Of a stretch of 64,000 nt of DNA, positions 27,141 to 37,727 are shown piece after piece (position 1 is the first letter of the stretch; each line of letters begins with the position of its first letter). This stretch comes from Chlorella sorokiniana. Taxonomy: Eukaryota; Chlorophyta; Trebouxiophyceae; Chlorellales; Chlorellaceae. The notes under the pieces are model-generated. The model made no database searches. It was not told where the DNA came from and saw only the letters and a list, made by a program, of their open reading frames with translations. The stretch covers positions 558,001 through 622,000 of the forward strand of contig CP084617.1 of assembly GCA_025917655.1 (NCBI GenBank). The letters run 5' to 3'. The position numbers and the translations under genes were made by a program.

Positions 27141-27947
27141 AGAGCCGCAGGCAAGCTGACCTGGACAGCCGCTGCTGCATCCCTTAATCTGCCGCTGCAT
27201 CACTTCAGCTGCCCCTCACACCGACCCCTTACGCTCCCTCCTGCGCAGACTGCCGCTCAGCACAGCCCTGCTTGGCATGGAGTCTGTCGCCGGGCATTAA
27301 AACTGGGTGCAGGCCCGCAGGCCAGCCCGGCCTTTGAGTTTCGATCAAGGGCAATAGATGAATCGCGACGCAGGTCAACATAAAGAGGGTTTCTAGAGTG
27401 GGGGTGCGCTACAAAACTGATGAGTCTGAAATGTGCAAGGGGAACCAAAGAAAGCCAAGGGAAGGGACGCGAGCTAAACAGTAGGCAGGGGCAAAGGGGA
27501 TTCGTGGGCGCAAAGTGCGCGAAAAGCAACAGATAGCAAGTCATAGCAAGGGGGACGGGGAATGTCGGGGCTTGCGGTCACGGCGCCGCTACCTGGGCGC
27601 CAGCGCATAAAAACTTATAGAATGGGCTGCCAGAAGGCAGGCGCTGCATCAATTGCACTCGCGCGTCGCTCAGGAGGAGTGAATGGGTGAACGGGGATCA
27701 GACTGGCGTTGCGCGGATGGCTGGGGTGCCGCCAAGAGGAGCCTGCTAAATGGGTGCTAACTGGCGGGCGGGCGGGCCGACCGGCTGGGAGGAGCCGCAA
27801 CTACTGCTCTCGTGTGGTGAGTTTGCTGTGCTTGCAATGTCTGGTGGGCATCCGTTGCTGTCGCTGCTGCAGGGCGCTGCGGTATGCGTTGCTGCCAGGC
27901 CGGGCCTGGCAACATGTCGACGCCCGGGCGCGATGCGGCAGCCGGCA
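27141..27947. other. Convergent intergenic region, antiporter and GATA genes
   Basis: About 800 bases between the antiporter end and the stop of the minus-strand GATA gene. Moderately AT-richer patches occur near 27290-27420. No coding frame with family features was seen. If the antiporter ends at 26464 this region is longer. Confidence 0.5.
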
Positions 27948-28713
27948 TCAGAGGAGGCCCAGGCGGCGCTTCAGGCGGAGGCCGTCGGCGTTGCAATAGG
28001 TGAGGCCGTTCACGGAGCGCCACATAGGTGTGTTGGCTGCAGACGGGGCAGGCGGGGATATGGTTGGTGATGCCGAAATGTGGTGAGCTGGGCAGCACCC
28101 ACATCCCTGTCAGCGCTATGCAGGCCGCCACAACACCCTCCCGCCACTCACTCGTGCCGCACTGCACGCAAGTCTTCTGTGCACCAGCCGCGGGCATGGA
28201 TGCCAGGAAGGGCGGCGATGTGGTGCCCCGAACACTGCGGCGAGCTGCTCGGGCGCCGGCGCCACATAGTCGGGGAGCGCGGGCGGCAGGAAGGCCTGGT
28301 TGGCGGCAACAGCGCGCTGGGGCCGCGAACGGCGCGCCTGCTGCTCCACGGCGGGCGGGGAGGCGGAGCAGCGGCGCTCCTTGGGCCGGCTCCCCTCCGA
28401 CTCCGACGTCGTTGGCTCCTCAGCACCCGTGTCGAGGGCGGAGCGGTGAGGCTGCGCGGCCTTGCGCTTGTGCTTCCTGCGGGTAGGCACGGCAGAAAAG
28501 GCGTTGTGGGCGGTGATGCAGAGCTTTAAGCGGCGGTGCAGGGTGCAGGCGCGTTCAGACGCGGGTAAGGCGCGCCCGGGCATCTCGCCTGAGAGGACTG
28601 CTGGCACGCTGTCCCGGCACGGCGGCCACGGCATTGATATCGAATGTGGGTCCTGTGGGTGGCATGGCCACTTTGGTGGGGTCTAGGAAGGCGGCAAACA
28701 GCAGAGAGGTCAT
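27948..28713 (-). CDS. GATA-type zinc-finger protein with degenerate finger
   Basis: Likely derived from a GATA-family transcription factor. From the C-terminus, exon 28036-27948 encodes NTPMWRSVNGLTYCNADGLR followed by LKRRLGLL and the stop. It splices in phase to a 25-base exon (28176-28152) encoding KTCVQCGT, and before that to 28476-28236, which is polar and ends LPDYVAPAPEQLAA. Together the finger reads C-x2-C-x16-C-x2-D: the loop is shorter than the usual 17-20 residues and the fourth zinc ligand is Asp, not Cys. The flanking TPMWRS and CNA-GLR core is intact, and a basic tail follows. The proposed first exon starts at 28713 with MTSLLFAAFLDPTKVAMPP; its join to the next exon did not resolve in phase. 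Finger in last 30 residues of the protein, as in some plant GATA subclasses. Confidence 0.7.
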
Positions 28714-30144
28714 GTTTGTTTCTGGTAGTTTGCCCGTTGCGTTCGTCACATAAATAGAGGGTGATTGGGCCCTGGACGTGATCCGTGCTGCTGGAAACAA
28801 ACTGAAGACAATGCATGCGGGCTCAAAGATGGCGGCCGAAAATGGGCATGCTGTGCGAGCTGCGCCGCCGCCATACGAGAGGGGATTAGGGACGGGGCCG
28901 CACGATCGTCGCCGTGGAAATGGACTGCTAAAGCAACGCAGGCTGTGCATGTTGCGGCGGGCAGACCCGGTCCTTCCGCGCACTACCAACCCGCCGCCCT
29001 CGCAGCCGCACTCTCTTTGGGTTGCGAAGCAGGAGGCCCCCAAAAGGGAGTGCATCGGTTGCCTCGAGCTGATTTCAAGTGGAAAACACGATCATGCACC
29101 ATTTATGATGCCGAGAACCCTCCATCTGGAGCTAACTAGCTTGCGTTTGCTGTTCTCAAGGACAGGTTTGTTCCAAGCCAGCGCCGCCGGTGCCAGCTGC
29201 GCCTGCCAACCCGGCAACAATCCTGCTTTCTATCTCCATGGAGGCACGCAACCTCTACCTATCAGTGCGGTAAACACGATATACAGGTGTTTGGCATGGT
29301 CCCACGCTGAGAGGTGGTCCCCGCGTCTTCCGCTTACACGGCGGGGCCGTCGCGACAGCTTGCACGGCCTCCGACCACATCCTTTCACGGTGAGCATTGC
29401 TGCTCATGATCGACGCGATAGCTGCGGGCGTGCGCACAGTATAATCACATTCAAGTGACCAATTGTAGACATGCAAAAACAACGCTGCACACCCCAGGGC
29501 AGGTGCCACTTGGCGGCCTGTGGCTCGAACAAGCCCCTGGCCACAAACCGCAGCTGACCACATGAGGAGAATCATGACCAGATCAACCCTGCCCTTTCCA
29601 TACTGATGCCACTATCTACATCACTGCGGCATGCTCAATCAAGCCCCCAAACGCGCCCAGGTTCTTGCCGCTAGTGCAGCGGCGGCGCGGGCGGCGGTGG
29701 GGGGGCTGCAGTTTGGGCCAAGGCTTGTCTGACCCGGTTGATCATGGCGATATCGCTCGCAGCAATGCACTTGGAGCAATCTCAAGCTTAGGCTTGCGGC
29801 AACCGAGACTCGAAGCGGTGCGGGAATGGATCTTGCAGCGCCTTGACGCATGGATTGGCACAAATGAAATAATTCAATGAATCACCAATCAATGAACGCT
29901 GCGAGCTGATCAGGCAATTTCACGCCGGGCCCGCCGCCACAGCTGGCATCAGTGACCAAAGCGTGCTGGAAGATGCCAACAGAGTCAACGGCACGTGCAT
30001 GAATTTGATAACGCCGCCGGAGCCCGCCGTTGCGCTTCCCACACGCCGCTTGCACGTGCTAGGGCCGAAAGCTTGGGGCCTCCCCGCGCCTGGCGTCTCG
30101 CCCCTGCAGTCCACGCTCACTCTTTGATCGTGCGGCTGGAACCG
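28714..30144. other. Intergenic region with no recognised gene
   Basis: About 1.4 kb between divergently transcribed GATA and gamma-glutamyl hydrolase genes. It is less GC-rich than the genes (for example around 29080-29130 and 29400-29640). An open frame at 29665-29880 (+) has weak coding composition and no motif. No RNA gene or repeat was recognised. Confidence 0.5.
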
Positions 30145-33065
30145 ATGCGGCCAAGGGTTGCCCTTTGCGCCCTTCTGGCCTTGGCAGCAGTCGCGGTGCC
30201 GCCTGCCGTGGCCGCTGGACGAAGCCTGCCAGAGGGCGCAGCCTTGCTTGGGGGCGGCAAGCCTTGGGAGAAGAAGCCCGCCGACAATGGCAAGCCTCTG
30301 ATCGGCATTTTGGCGCAGGTCAGTGGCGCGTCCAGCAGCGCTGGCTGCTGCTGGGGGCCAGGGTCTGGCTGGTTCAGGAGCGCCCATCCCTCCCGCTCCA
30401 GCCGCTGCCTGTTGATGCGCCTTGGCTGGCACAGTTGCTGGCATGCAGCCATGGTTGGGGCAGCGGCAGCGAGCCGTCGCCCTCAGGCTGCGCTGTCACG
30501 GCACGATAAAATGGGTGGAGAAGCTTGATTGACAAGGTGCCAGCCTGTGCCGTTGCTTGGCCCATGCAGGCCTGCCACTACTGCCCCGGCCGCAGCTACG
30601 TCGCTGCCGGCTTTGTGAAGTGGGTGGAGGCCGCCGGCGCCCGCGCCGTGCCCATCAGGTGCGACATGATATGCGCGCGCAGGCTGCACCAGCCGCGCCG
30701 CTCGCCGCGCTGCTGCAACGCAGGCTGGTGCGCAGCCGCTGCCTGCTCTCCTGGTAGGCCGCAGCCCCTTCCAGTGCCCACTGCCCGCTCTGATCCCTGT
30801 GCCTGGACCCCATCTCGGTCGGTACCAGTACCGCAGGTACTACAGCAGCGAGCAGGAGCTTCACCGCGTCTTCCGGTCTGTCAACGGCATCATCTTCCCG
30901 GGCGGCCTCACCGACCTCTGGTTCGACTCGCCTTACGTCATCGCCGCGCGCAAGCTGTGGCAGTGGGCCAAGGAGGCCAACGATGCGGGTGCGCGCCGAG
31001 GGGAGGCGACAGGCTGCTGCCGCACTGGGGAATGCACCCGCCCCGCTCCCCCGCTATGATCCCAGACAGCAGCGCCGGCGGCAGCAGCCTCTTGGCGCAT
31101 TCGTGTCCACTTTTCGCCGCCGATGCTGGCCCCCACGCGGCCAGCGACGGGCACCTCGGCTGTCGTCCGGCGCAGCCCCACGCGTTGACAGTGGGCCTTG
31201 CTGCCCCCCGTGCCGCCCCCTGCGCAGGCGACGTGTTCCCCATCCACGGCACCTGCCTCGGCTTCCAGCTGCTGCACATCCTGGAGGCAAACGTGTCCTT
31301 CACGGAGCTGCTGGTGGACACAGACTCGGGTGGGCAAGCGTGTGTGTCTGTATGGGTGGAGGTGGGGCGGTGTGCGGCGGTGCGGGCGGCGTGTGCCACA
31401 TCCTGCGTGTGCGCGCGTGAGGGAGAGGAAGGGATTGATGTGAGAGAAAGAGGGAGAAGGGGGCTACTGCGATGCTGGTTTTGCAGGCAGGTGCCGCTGC
31501 TGCAACATCCCCCCACCACCACCACACACACACACACACACACACACACCGCCGCTCCCTCCGCAGTGGCGCACCCCTACACCCTGGACTTCACGGAGGC
31601 GGCGGCCGGCTCCAGCATGTTTGCCGGGCTGGCCCCTGAGCTGGTGACCAAGCTGGGGACGACCGCTACAACATCTCCATGGTGGGTGGGTGGGTGGGCG
31701 GGTGGGTGGGTGGGGGGGGGGTGGGGGTGGATGGGGAGCAGATGTCCATACCTTGGAGGGGCACGGGCGGCGAGCGGGCGCCTGAGGACAAGATAAGTGA
31801 GCAGCCTTGGCTGGAGGACGGTGCAGTGGCGTGGCCCATTTGGCCAGGGCTCGAGCTGAGTGGCTACCCCCTTCCCTTTCCTGCCGCTCACGCCCCGACC
31901 ACTCGCCGGCCACCATCTCTTTCGCAGGAGAACCACATGTTTGGGCTGCCCCCGCGCACTACGACCGCTGGCCCGCGCTGCGCTCCAGCTTCGACCTCCT
32001 CTCCACCTCCAAGGACCGCAACGGCGTCGTCTACGTGTCGTCGGCGGAGCACAAGCGTTACCCCTTCACCGCCACGCAGTGGCACCCGAGAAGCCGCCCT
32101 TTGAGTTTGGCATGGCGGAGATCCCGCACACCCTGGATGCGGTGCTCGTGTCGCAGCACCTGGCCAATGTGTTTGTGCAGAACGCGCGGCGCTCCTCGCA
32201 CCGTCCCGAGTCGCCCGAGCAGGTGGGCTCACGCGGAGGGGTGGTGGTGGGGTGGGGGTAGGGGGCACAGAGGGGAAGCGCGCTGGCACAGGTTGCGCAG
32301 CGCCAACCCGCGGGCGAGTCCGCCTGCCCGCTGGCTGCGCAGCCGCATGCGCCGCCTGGCGTCTGCTGACCTGCGGTTCAACAAACAGGCTGCATCTCCG
32401 CCCTTTCCCTTCAGGAGCTGGAGCTCATGATCTACAACTGGAAGCCCTACTTCACGCTCAAGGACTCAGTGATGGACCCCTCGTACGACGGGCCCGACAT
32501 GTGGTGCGTGCACTCTGCAGTACATGCAGTACATGCGGTGCAGCTGACCAGCGGGCAGCACTGCAGCACTGCTGTGCTTGATGCAGGGACTCTGCCAACG
32601 TGCTGCCGCGGCTTCTCTGGGGCATGGTGCGTGGCGGCGAAGGCCGGGTACCCCTCGCCCCGCTCGCCCCCTCACCCCCCACCCCATTCACCCACCCATA
32701 CACACCTCCGCTCCCACCCACCCTGCAGCTACTTCTTCGACAAGAACGACGAGCCCGACACGCCCTCCATGGGCAATGCCCTGGGCGGCGGCGGCAGCCC
32801 CGCATCCAAGTCGTTTGCGGGGCACATGGCGGCGGGGCAGCCTAAGGGGACGCCGCCGCCCACATCACGCTGGCATAGCCGCCTGCTCGAGCCAGCTTGC
32901 GATCCATTGATGTTACTGCTGTGCGATCCTGCTGTTCTACCCTCCCATGCTAACAACGCTTGGCACCAGGGGCTTGGGCTGCCTCGGTCCTGCCTCCGGC
33001 CACGCGTACGTACACGCTCGACTTGCCAGCCGGCATGCCCTGCCCCTCTTTTGAAACACCGATAG
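30145..33065 (+). CDS. Gamma-glutamyl hydrolase (folate polyglutamate hydrolase)
   Basis: Class-I glutamine-amidotransferase-fold peptidase that trims poly-gamma-glutamate from folates, normally in the vacuole. Exons: 30145-30318, 30570-30658, 30837-30988, 31228-31329, 31567-31681, 31928-32222, 32415-32503, 32729-33065. The N-terminus is a signal peptide (ALCALLALAAVAVPPAVAAG). Family landmarks: PLIGILAQ, the strand YVAAGFVKWVEAAGARAVPI, NGIIFPGG, the nucleophile motif PIHGTCLGFQLLH, NHMFGLPP, and the catalytic-His segment TATQWHPEKPPFEF. The tail after DEPDTPSMGN is Gly/Ser-rich and unlike the family; with it the protein is about 451 residues versus 315-350 usually, so the true stop may be hidden by another intron. 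Three one-base contractions are inferred, at 31655, 31949 and 32085. A (CA)n tract lies in intron 4. Confidence 0.9.
31523..31549. repeat. (CA)n microsatellite in a GGH intron
   Basis: About 13 CA units, directly upstream of the acceptor of the exon at 31567. Confidence 0.85.
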
Positions 33066-33071
33066 ATATAA

Positions 33072-33257
33072 TCATGAGAATTTCTTCTGCAAGCGCTGAT
33101 ACGCTGCAATTCGTTGTATTGCTTTGAGCGCAGACAGCACCTGCTTGGGGTGTGTGGGGGGTTGGTAGCGTGCCGCCGCCTGTGCCGCTTCGACGGGTGT
33201 GCAGGGAGAAACAGGACCTGCACGCTGTCTTTCAGGCAAGACATCCCACACGTTCAT
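33072..33257 (-). CDS. Putative small protein, tail-to-tail with GGH
   Basis: A 61-codon frame with an ATG at 33257 (MNVWDVLPERQRAGP…) and a stop at 33072, seven bases from the GGH stop. The C-terminal half (PKQVLSALKAIQRIAAYQRL) is a regular amphipathic basic helix, which makes it look more protein-like than chance frames nearby. Third-position GC is only moderate. It could be the last exon of a longer minus-strand gene. No family recognised. Confidence 0.25.
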   Translation of the reverse strand: MNVWDVLPERQRAGPVSPCTPVEAAQAAARYQPPTHPKQVLSALKAIQRIAAYQRLQKKFS

Positions 33258-33738
33258 TACCAAATCGTAATATGTGGGGAGGAGAGCTGATGCAGACAGA
33301 ACCAATCACTCCGTGTTGCTGTACCAGCGTTTTTTGATCTGGAGATCTGCCAGCTGGCAAGTTGAACGTGGTCATGCTAGCATGATGCTGCTGCGAGCTC
33401 ATTGTCACTCGCCTGCTTCAGTTAGTTTCCGGTTCACATCGAAACACAGTTTTTCCTCCCTCTCCCGCTGTACCTCAAGCGCAATCCGTCGGCCCGCGGC
33501 CATGCGTGGGTGGGGCCGCTTTTCAATTTAGGACCTAGGAGCCAAGCTTTCACACTGCTAGACGTTGTGCAAGGGGCCTGGGGCAGCCCGTCGAGGCCCC
33601 TGCCGCGAGGAGAACCACAGATCCTCGGGCTGGTAAGCTCCAGCGGCCTGCAGGGCACTGCCAGCAGCCGTATTTGAGTGTGAAACGGTGCGACAGAGCC
33701 CCGACTCTTCCTTCGGTGCAGGCCGGAGGGCAGCAGTC
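33258..33738. other. Promoter-side spacer of the first alpha/beta hydrolase gene
   Basis: About 480 bases with nothing recognised. It includes AT-richer stretches near 33240-33350 and is expected to hold the promoter and 5' leader of the gene at 33739. Confidence 0.5.
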
Positions 33739-36700
33739 ATGACGGAGCCCACCTCCGCAGCCGCCGGAAGGCGTCTGGCACGCTACGGCCCAGCTTGCCT
33801 GCTGGCGGTAGTCCTCGTCCTCAGCCAGCCCTGCCTGGCAGCCGTGGATTTGCAGAGCGGCGAGGCCACCGAGGGACAGCCGGCAGCGGGGGGTGTGGGC
33901 GGCGTCGCCGCCACCCACGCAGCTTCCGCTGGCGCCGCCGCCAGGCGGCCGCTGTGGCAGCTGTACGAGAGCATGTACCCCTCTGACCGGCTCATCCCGG
34001 TGGTGACCACCATGAGGGGCCACGAGGTGGCATACCAGATCCCCGAGAACCCGACCGCGCTGCTCTTCATTGCTCCCGGCTGCTCCCACGCCGCCCACGA
34101 CTGGTGGCCGGCCAGCGAGGCGTGCCCGCAGTGCCTGGGGCTGCCCGAGGAGGTGGCGCACACGCAGCAGGCGCTGGCCCGCGGATATGCGGGTGCGGAG
34201 CGCCGCCCGTCTTTCGCTGCGCAGGCTCTGGCCGCCTGCGTGGCCGTCGCCCTCCCTCCAGCACCCCCGCACGCATCGACGCCGCCTCGACCAACTCCAC
34301 CTGCAGAGCTCCAAGTCCTCCCTGCCTCCTCGCGTTCCCACTCCCCCACCCTGCCCCTGGCCCCTTTGCAGTGCTGGTCATGTCTTCCAAGAATGCGCAC
34401 GGCGACATGTGCATGGACTGGAAAAGCAACCACCGCGACGCGGAGCGCATCATCGACGACCTGCGCAGGCAGCACGCGGCGCTGGGCGGCCTGCCGCTCT
34501 ACGGCCTGGGCGTGTCGGTGGGGGCGGCTTCGTGGCCAAGCTGGCGGCGAGGGTGGCCATGGCGGGGGTGGTGTCTGAGGTGCTGGGGCCAGAGCCCGAG
34601 CCGTGGGATCTGGACAAGTACAAGTTTGGTGAGGCGCGGCTGCCTGCATGTGCGCGGCGCAGGCGGCACCCCAGCACTGCCTGCAAGGAGCTGTGCTGGT
34701 GGGAAACCCAGTGCTTGGGCAGCTCGACCTGCAACCCACCAGGGTTGTGGAACATCCTTACGAGCCGAGATGGCAGGCAAGCTTGCTGAGCAGTCGCCCT
34801 CCCCCTCCCCTCCCCTTTCCTGCAGGCCTGCCTCCCATCGTGTTTGTGTCGATGGATCAGGATCCGGCCATGGCCGCGCGCATCTCGGCCGACGCGGCCC
34901 GCCTGCGCACGCGGGGCGGCGTGGTGGCCACCGTGCGCGTCGCCCCCGCGTGGTCGGCCCCGGCTTCTTCTCCGACCGCAGGCAAGGAGCAGGAGCTGCC
35001 CTCGTTCGTCTGCACTTCAATTCTTGTTTTGTTGCTGGTGCCAGCCCCCTTTTCCTCTCCTTGTCCGGGGCTGGCCTTGCGCGCATGCTCCCGCCTGTCG
35101 AGCGATGCGTGCTGTGCCCCTGCCGCTGAGAGGCTCGCCATCTGCCTGCTCCCTTCCTGCAGCTCGCACGTGGCCCCGGACACAAGCGCCCGCGTGGTGG
35201 CGGCCCTGCACCAGATTGGCATGCTGGATGAGCGCGGCTACGTGACGGTGGACCCTCGGTGAGCCCCCGCCCGCCCGCCTGCGGCGCGGCTCGGGCTGTG
35301 GCCCCTGTCGCTGTGACTCCGCTGGCTGTGCCCCTGAGGCCCGGCAGCCTGGTGGGCCTGCCCGACCGCCCATGGCACCGGCCGGGCCCTGCTCCCTTCT
35401 CAGCCGCCTGCCTTGAAGCTGGTGGCTGGTCCTCTGACTGAGTGCTGAAGCTTAGGGGTGCTGCCTGCTTGCGACAGCTGCTTGGCGGCTCACCCCGTGC
35501 GGCTGCCTCTGCTGGCTGCTGCGCAGGCACACCAAGCGCCCCTGGGTCAAGCAGCTCCTGGCGCTGGTGCCGGAGCTGGATGGCGGCATGACGGAGGACC
35601 ACAGCCACGTGCGAAGGCGGCTGCTGAAGCGACGCCCTTGTGCATGCCTTTCCAGCCCCGCCTGCCTTGTGGGAACCCAGGCTGTGCTCCTCACTCCAGC
35701 CCCGTCTGCCTTGTTGGAACCCAGCCCGTGCTCCTCACGAGAGGCTCCTTCCCCACCACTCCTGCCCCCGACTCGTGGTTGTCTTGCCTTGGCCCCTGCA
35801 GGTCTGGGAGGAGATGAACCTGGCCTACAGCTCCCACGAAATCATCGCCGACTTTGCCACCGCCGCCTTTGCCTGGCTTGAGAGCGGGTGAGGCATGCTG
35901 CATGCAAGCAGCAGATGCAGATTGCTGCCCAGGACTGCGGCAGCGTGGCAGGTCCCTGACCAGGGCACAACCTCCGTTCCCTGTTGCCCGTGGTTTGCAG
36001 TGGCAAGGCGGACTTTGCGCAGCTTGTTGGCGAGCGCGGCGCCCCGGCCACACCGGCTTGGTGGCCGATGCAGCGGGCGCCATCCCGCCGCCCGCTGCGG
36101 CGCGCCGCCGGCGCCTCAGGGCGCGAGGCGTGCCCCGTCAGAGGCGGCGCCGGCGCAGCAGGTTTACGCTGTCCACGAGGCCGCCGTGAGGGCAGCAGAG
36201 GCTGATTGGCAGCAGACAGCAGCAGAGGAAAGATTGCCAGCGGAGTCTGGGGACAGCACGGCGTTGCCAAAAGATCTGCAGGGCCAGACGGACCAGCAGG
36301 AGGACCGGCGGCAGCCCCAAGCAGGCGTGGGGCTGCCAGGTGGGCAGCCGGGAGATGCAGCGCGGCGTGTGGCAATGCGCATGCAGAATGCGACAGGGCC
36401 GAGGCTGGAGCTGCAGCCGCTGCAGTCGCCGCATACGCAGCACGGGGAGGGAAGCGGAGCGACAAGCTCCCTGCAGCACGGTGGGGGCGCGCAAGCTCCT
36501 GAACAGCCGCAACACGGCGGCGCTGCGGCTCCCGCATCCCTGGACGAAGGCGACAGGCAGGCTGCTGCCGGCAGCGGATTTCCCTCGGCAGCAGCGCCGG
36601 CCCCCACACCAGCAGCAGCAGTCGCAGCCGCGGCACCAGCGGCTGCCAATGCCGCCCGTCATGGTGTCACGCCTGCGGCGCTGCTAGGCGGCATCGGCTG

Positions 36701-36896
36701 CGCAGGCGCAGGCGCCGCCCTCGTCTTCGCCCTCCACCGGTTTGTGGGCCAGCCCTGGGGCTTTGACGCGCTCCCTTTCAACGAGCCGCGAGGACAAAAT
36801 GGGCTGCCACTCAAGCCGCCACCAGAGCTGCCCATCTCCTCTGGTGCTCGGCTGCCCCCGATTCCAGAAACTCCAGACGCTCTGGCAAGAGTCTGA
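33739..36896 (+). CDS. Secreted/membrane-anchored alpha/beta-hydrolase-fold protein, copy 1
   Basis: Exons: 33739-34192, 34372-34628, 34826-34981, 35163-35258, 35527-35608, 35802-35887, 36001-36896. An N-terminal hydrophobic signal (LLAVVLVLSQPCLA) is followed by a hydrolase-like domain: ALLFIAPGCSHAAHDWWP, a Cys pair ACPQCLGLPEE, VLVMSSKN, the nucleophile-elbow-like GLGVSVGGG (Ser flanked by Gly, one base inferred missing at 34520), PPIVFVSMDQDP, and DTSARVVAALHQIG. It then has WEEMNLAYSSHEIIADF, also seen in copy 2. A long Gln/Ala/Pro-rich tail ends with one membrane span (AALLGGIGCAGAGAALVFAL) and a short tail. The GC-AG intron starts at 34982. The fold assignment is inference from strand/helix order and the GxSxG-like motif; function unknown. 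Related proteins of unknown role occur in plants and algae, as far as I recall. Confidence 0.75.
35652..35739 (+). repeat. Two tandem copies of a 44-base unit in an intron
   Basis: Units 35652-35695 and 35696-35739 differ at only a few positions (CCAGCCCCGCCTGCCTTG versus CCAGCCCCGTCTGCCTTG). A recent slippage or unequal-exchange duplication inside intron 35609-35801. Confidence 0.85.
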
Positions 36897-37727
36897 CGCA
36901 GCCTGCACGGCTGCACCTGCTATCATGAATACAACTTATGATTCAATGCCTTCTATCCCGTCCCACTTGTTGCAATTTTCCATTGGTCCTTGATCTCTCC
37001 TGCTTTCACAAGCAACATATTGCGCATTGTTCAGCATCAGCTTCCCTTTGCCTGTTGCCACACATGGCCGCTCTTTGCCCACTGGCTGGCTGGTGCTGCT
37101 TCCCTGCTGCTTTCTTAACCTCATGTTTGTATCACGTCTATGCAGTAACAGCATTGTCTCGCCTTTGCATCGCACAAGGCGAGCGCATTTTGCGAGAACT
37201 TTATGGGGGAAGAGGCGCTGCAGCGCGTCCGCGCACACGCGTCGTGACGTGGCGTCCACACGCGCAAACTGCTGCAGCATGCTGAAAAGTGATGTACTTG
37301 CCCGTTGCGGCAGCCCGCGAAGTGAAGGTTTATCTATCCAAATAACATCAATTCTGATACGGTTTTCGGGTCTGCAGGGCTGACAGCCCAGACTCCGCCA
37401 ACCTCCCTTTTGCGGGCCTTCCAGACAGCCAGTGGCAGGTTCAGCAGTGGCCGTGCACAGATCCAAGGGGTTTCTTAGCGGTGCTCGGCACGGTGTCCGC
37501 CGCCAGCGAGTGTGCCAACCACCTGTCGGCAAGGCTACTTGCGGCTCCCAGGCAAGAGTCTCCGCCGAAAAGTCCTTGAGACGCCGAAGTCGCCGCGAGG
37601 AAGCCTGCCGCAGGCAGCCGACCACGGGGGCTGTGCTGTTCTTGCAGTGCCACCTGCCGCCGCCCTCTGGCTGCTGGCGAGTCGCGACGCTCGCTGGCCT
37701 TCTTGACGTGGTTTGTAGAGCTGCAGG
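36897..37727. other. Spacer between the two hydrolase paralogues
   Basis: About 830 bases. The 5' part (36920-37360) is AT-richer than the genes, the 3' part is GC-rich. No gene was recognised; it should include the 3' end of copy 1 and the promoter of copy 2. Confidence 0.5.

Noticed and set aside
27257-27544. 95-codon minus-strand frame rich in Leu, Phe and Pro
   Set aside because: Composition fits a reverse read of A/G-rich noncoding sequence and no gene context supports it.
29730-29760. Similarity of a GGTTGATC stretch to the start of 18S rRNA
   Set aside because: Only about ten bases resemble it and no further rRNA sequence follows.
29665-29880. Open frame of 71 codons in the GATA-GGH spacer
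   Set aside because: Third-position composition is unlike neighbouring genes and it has no motif, splice context or conserved pattern.
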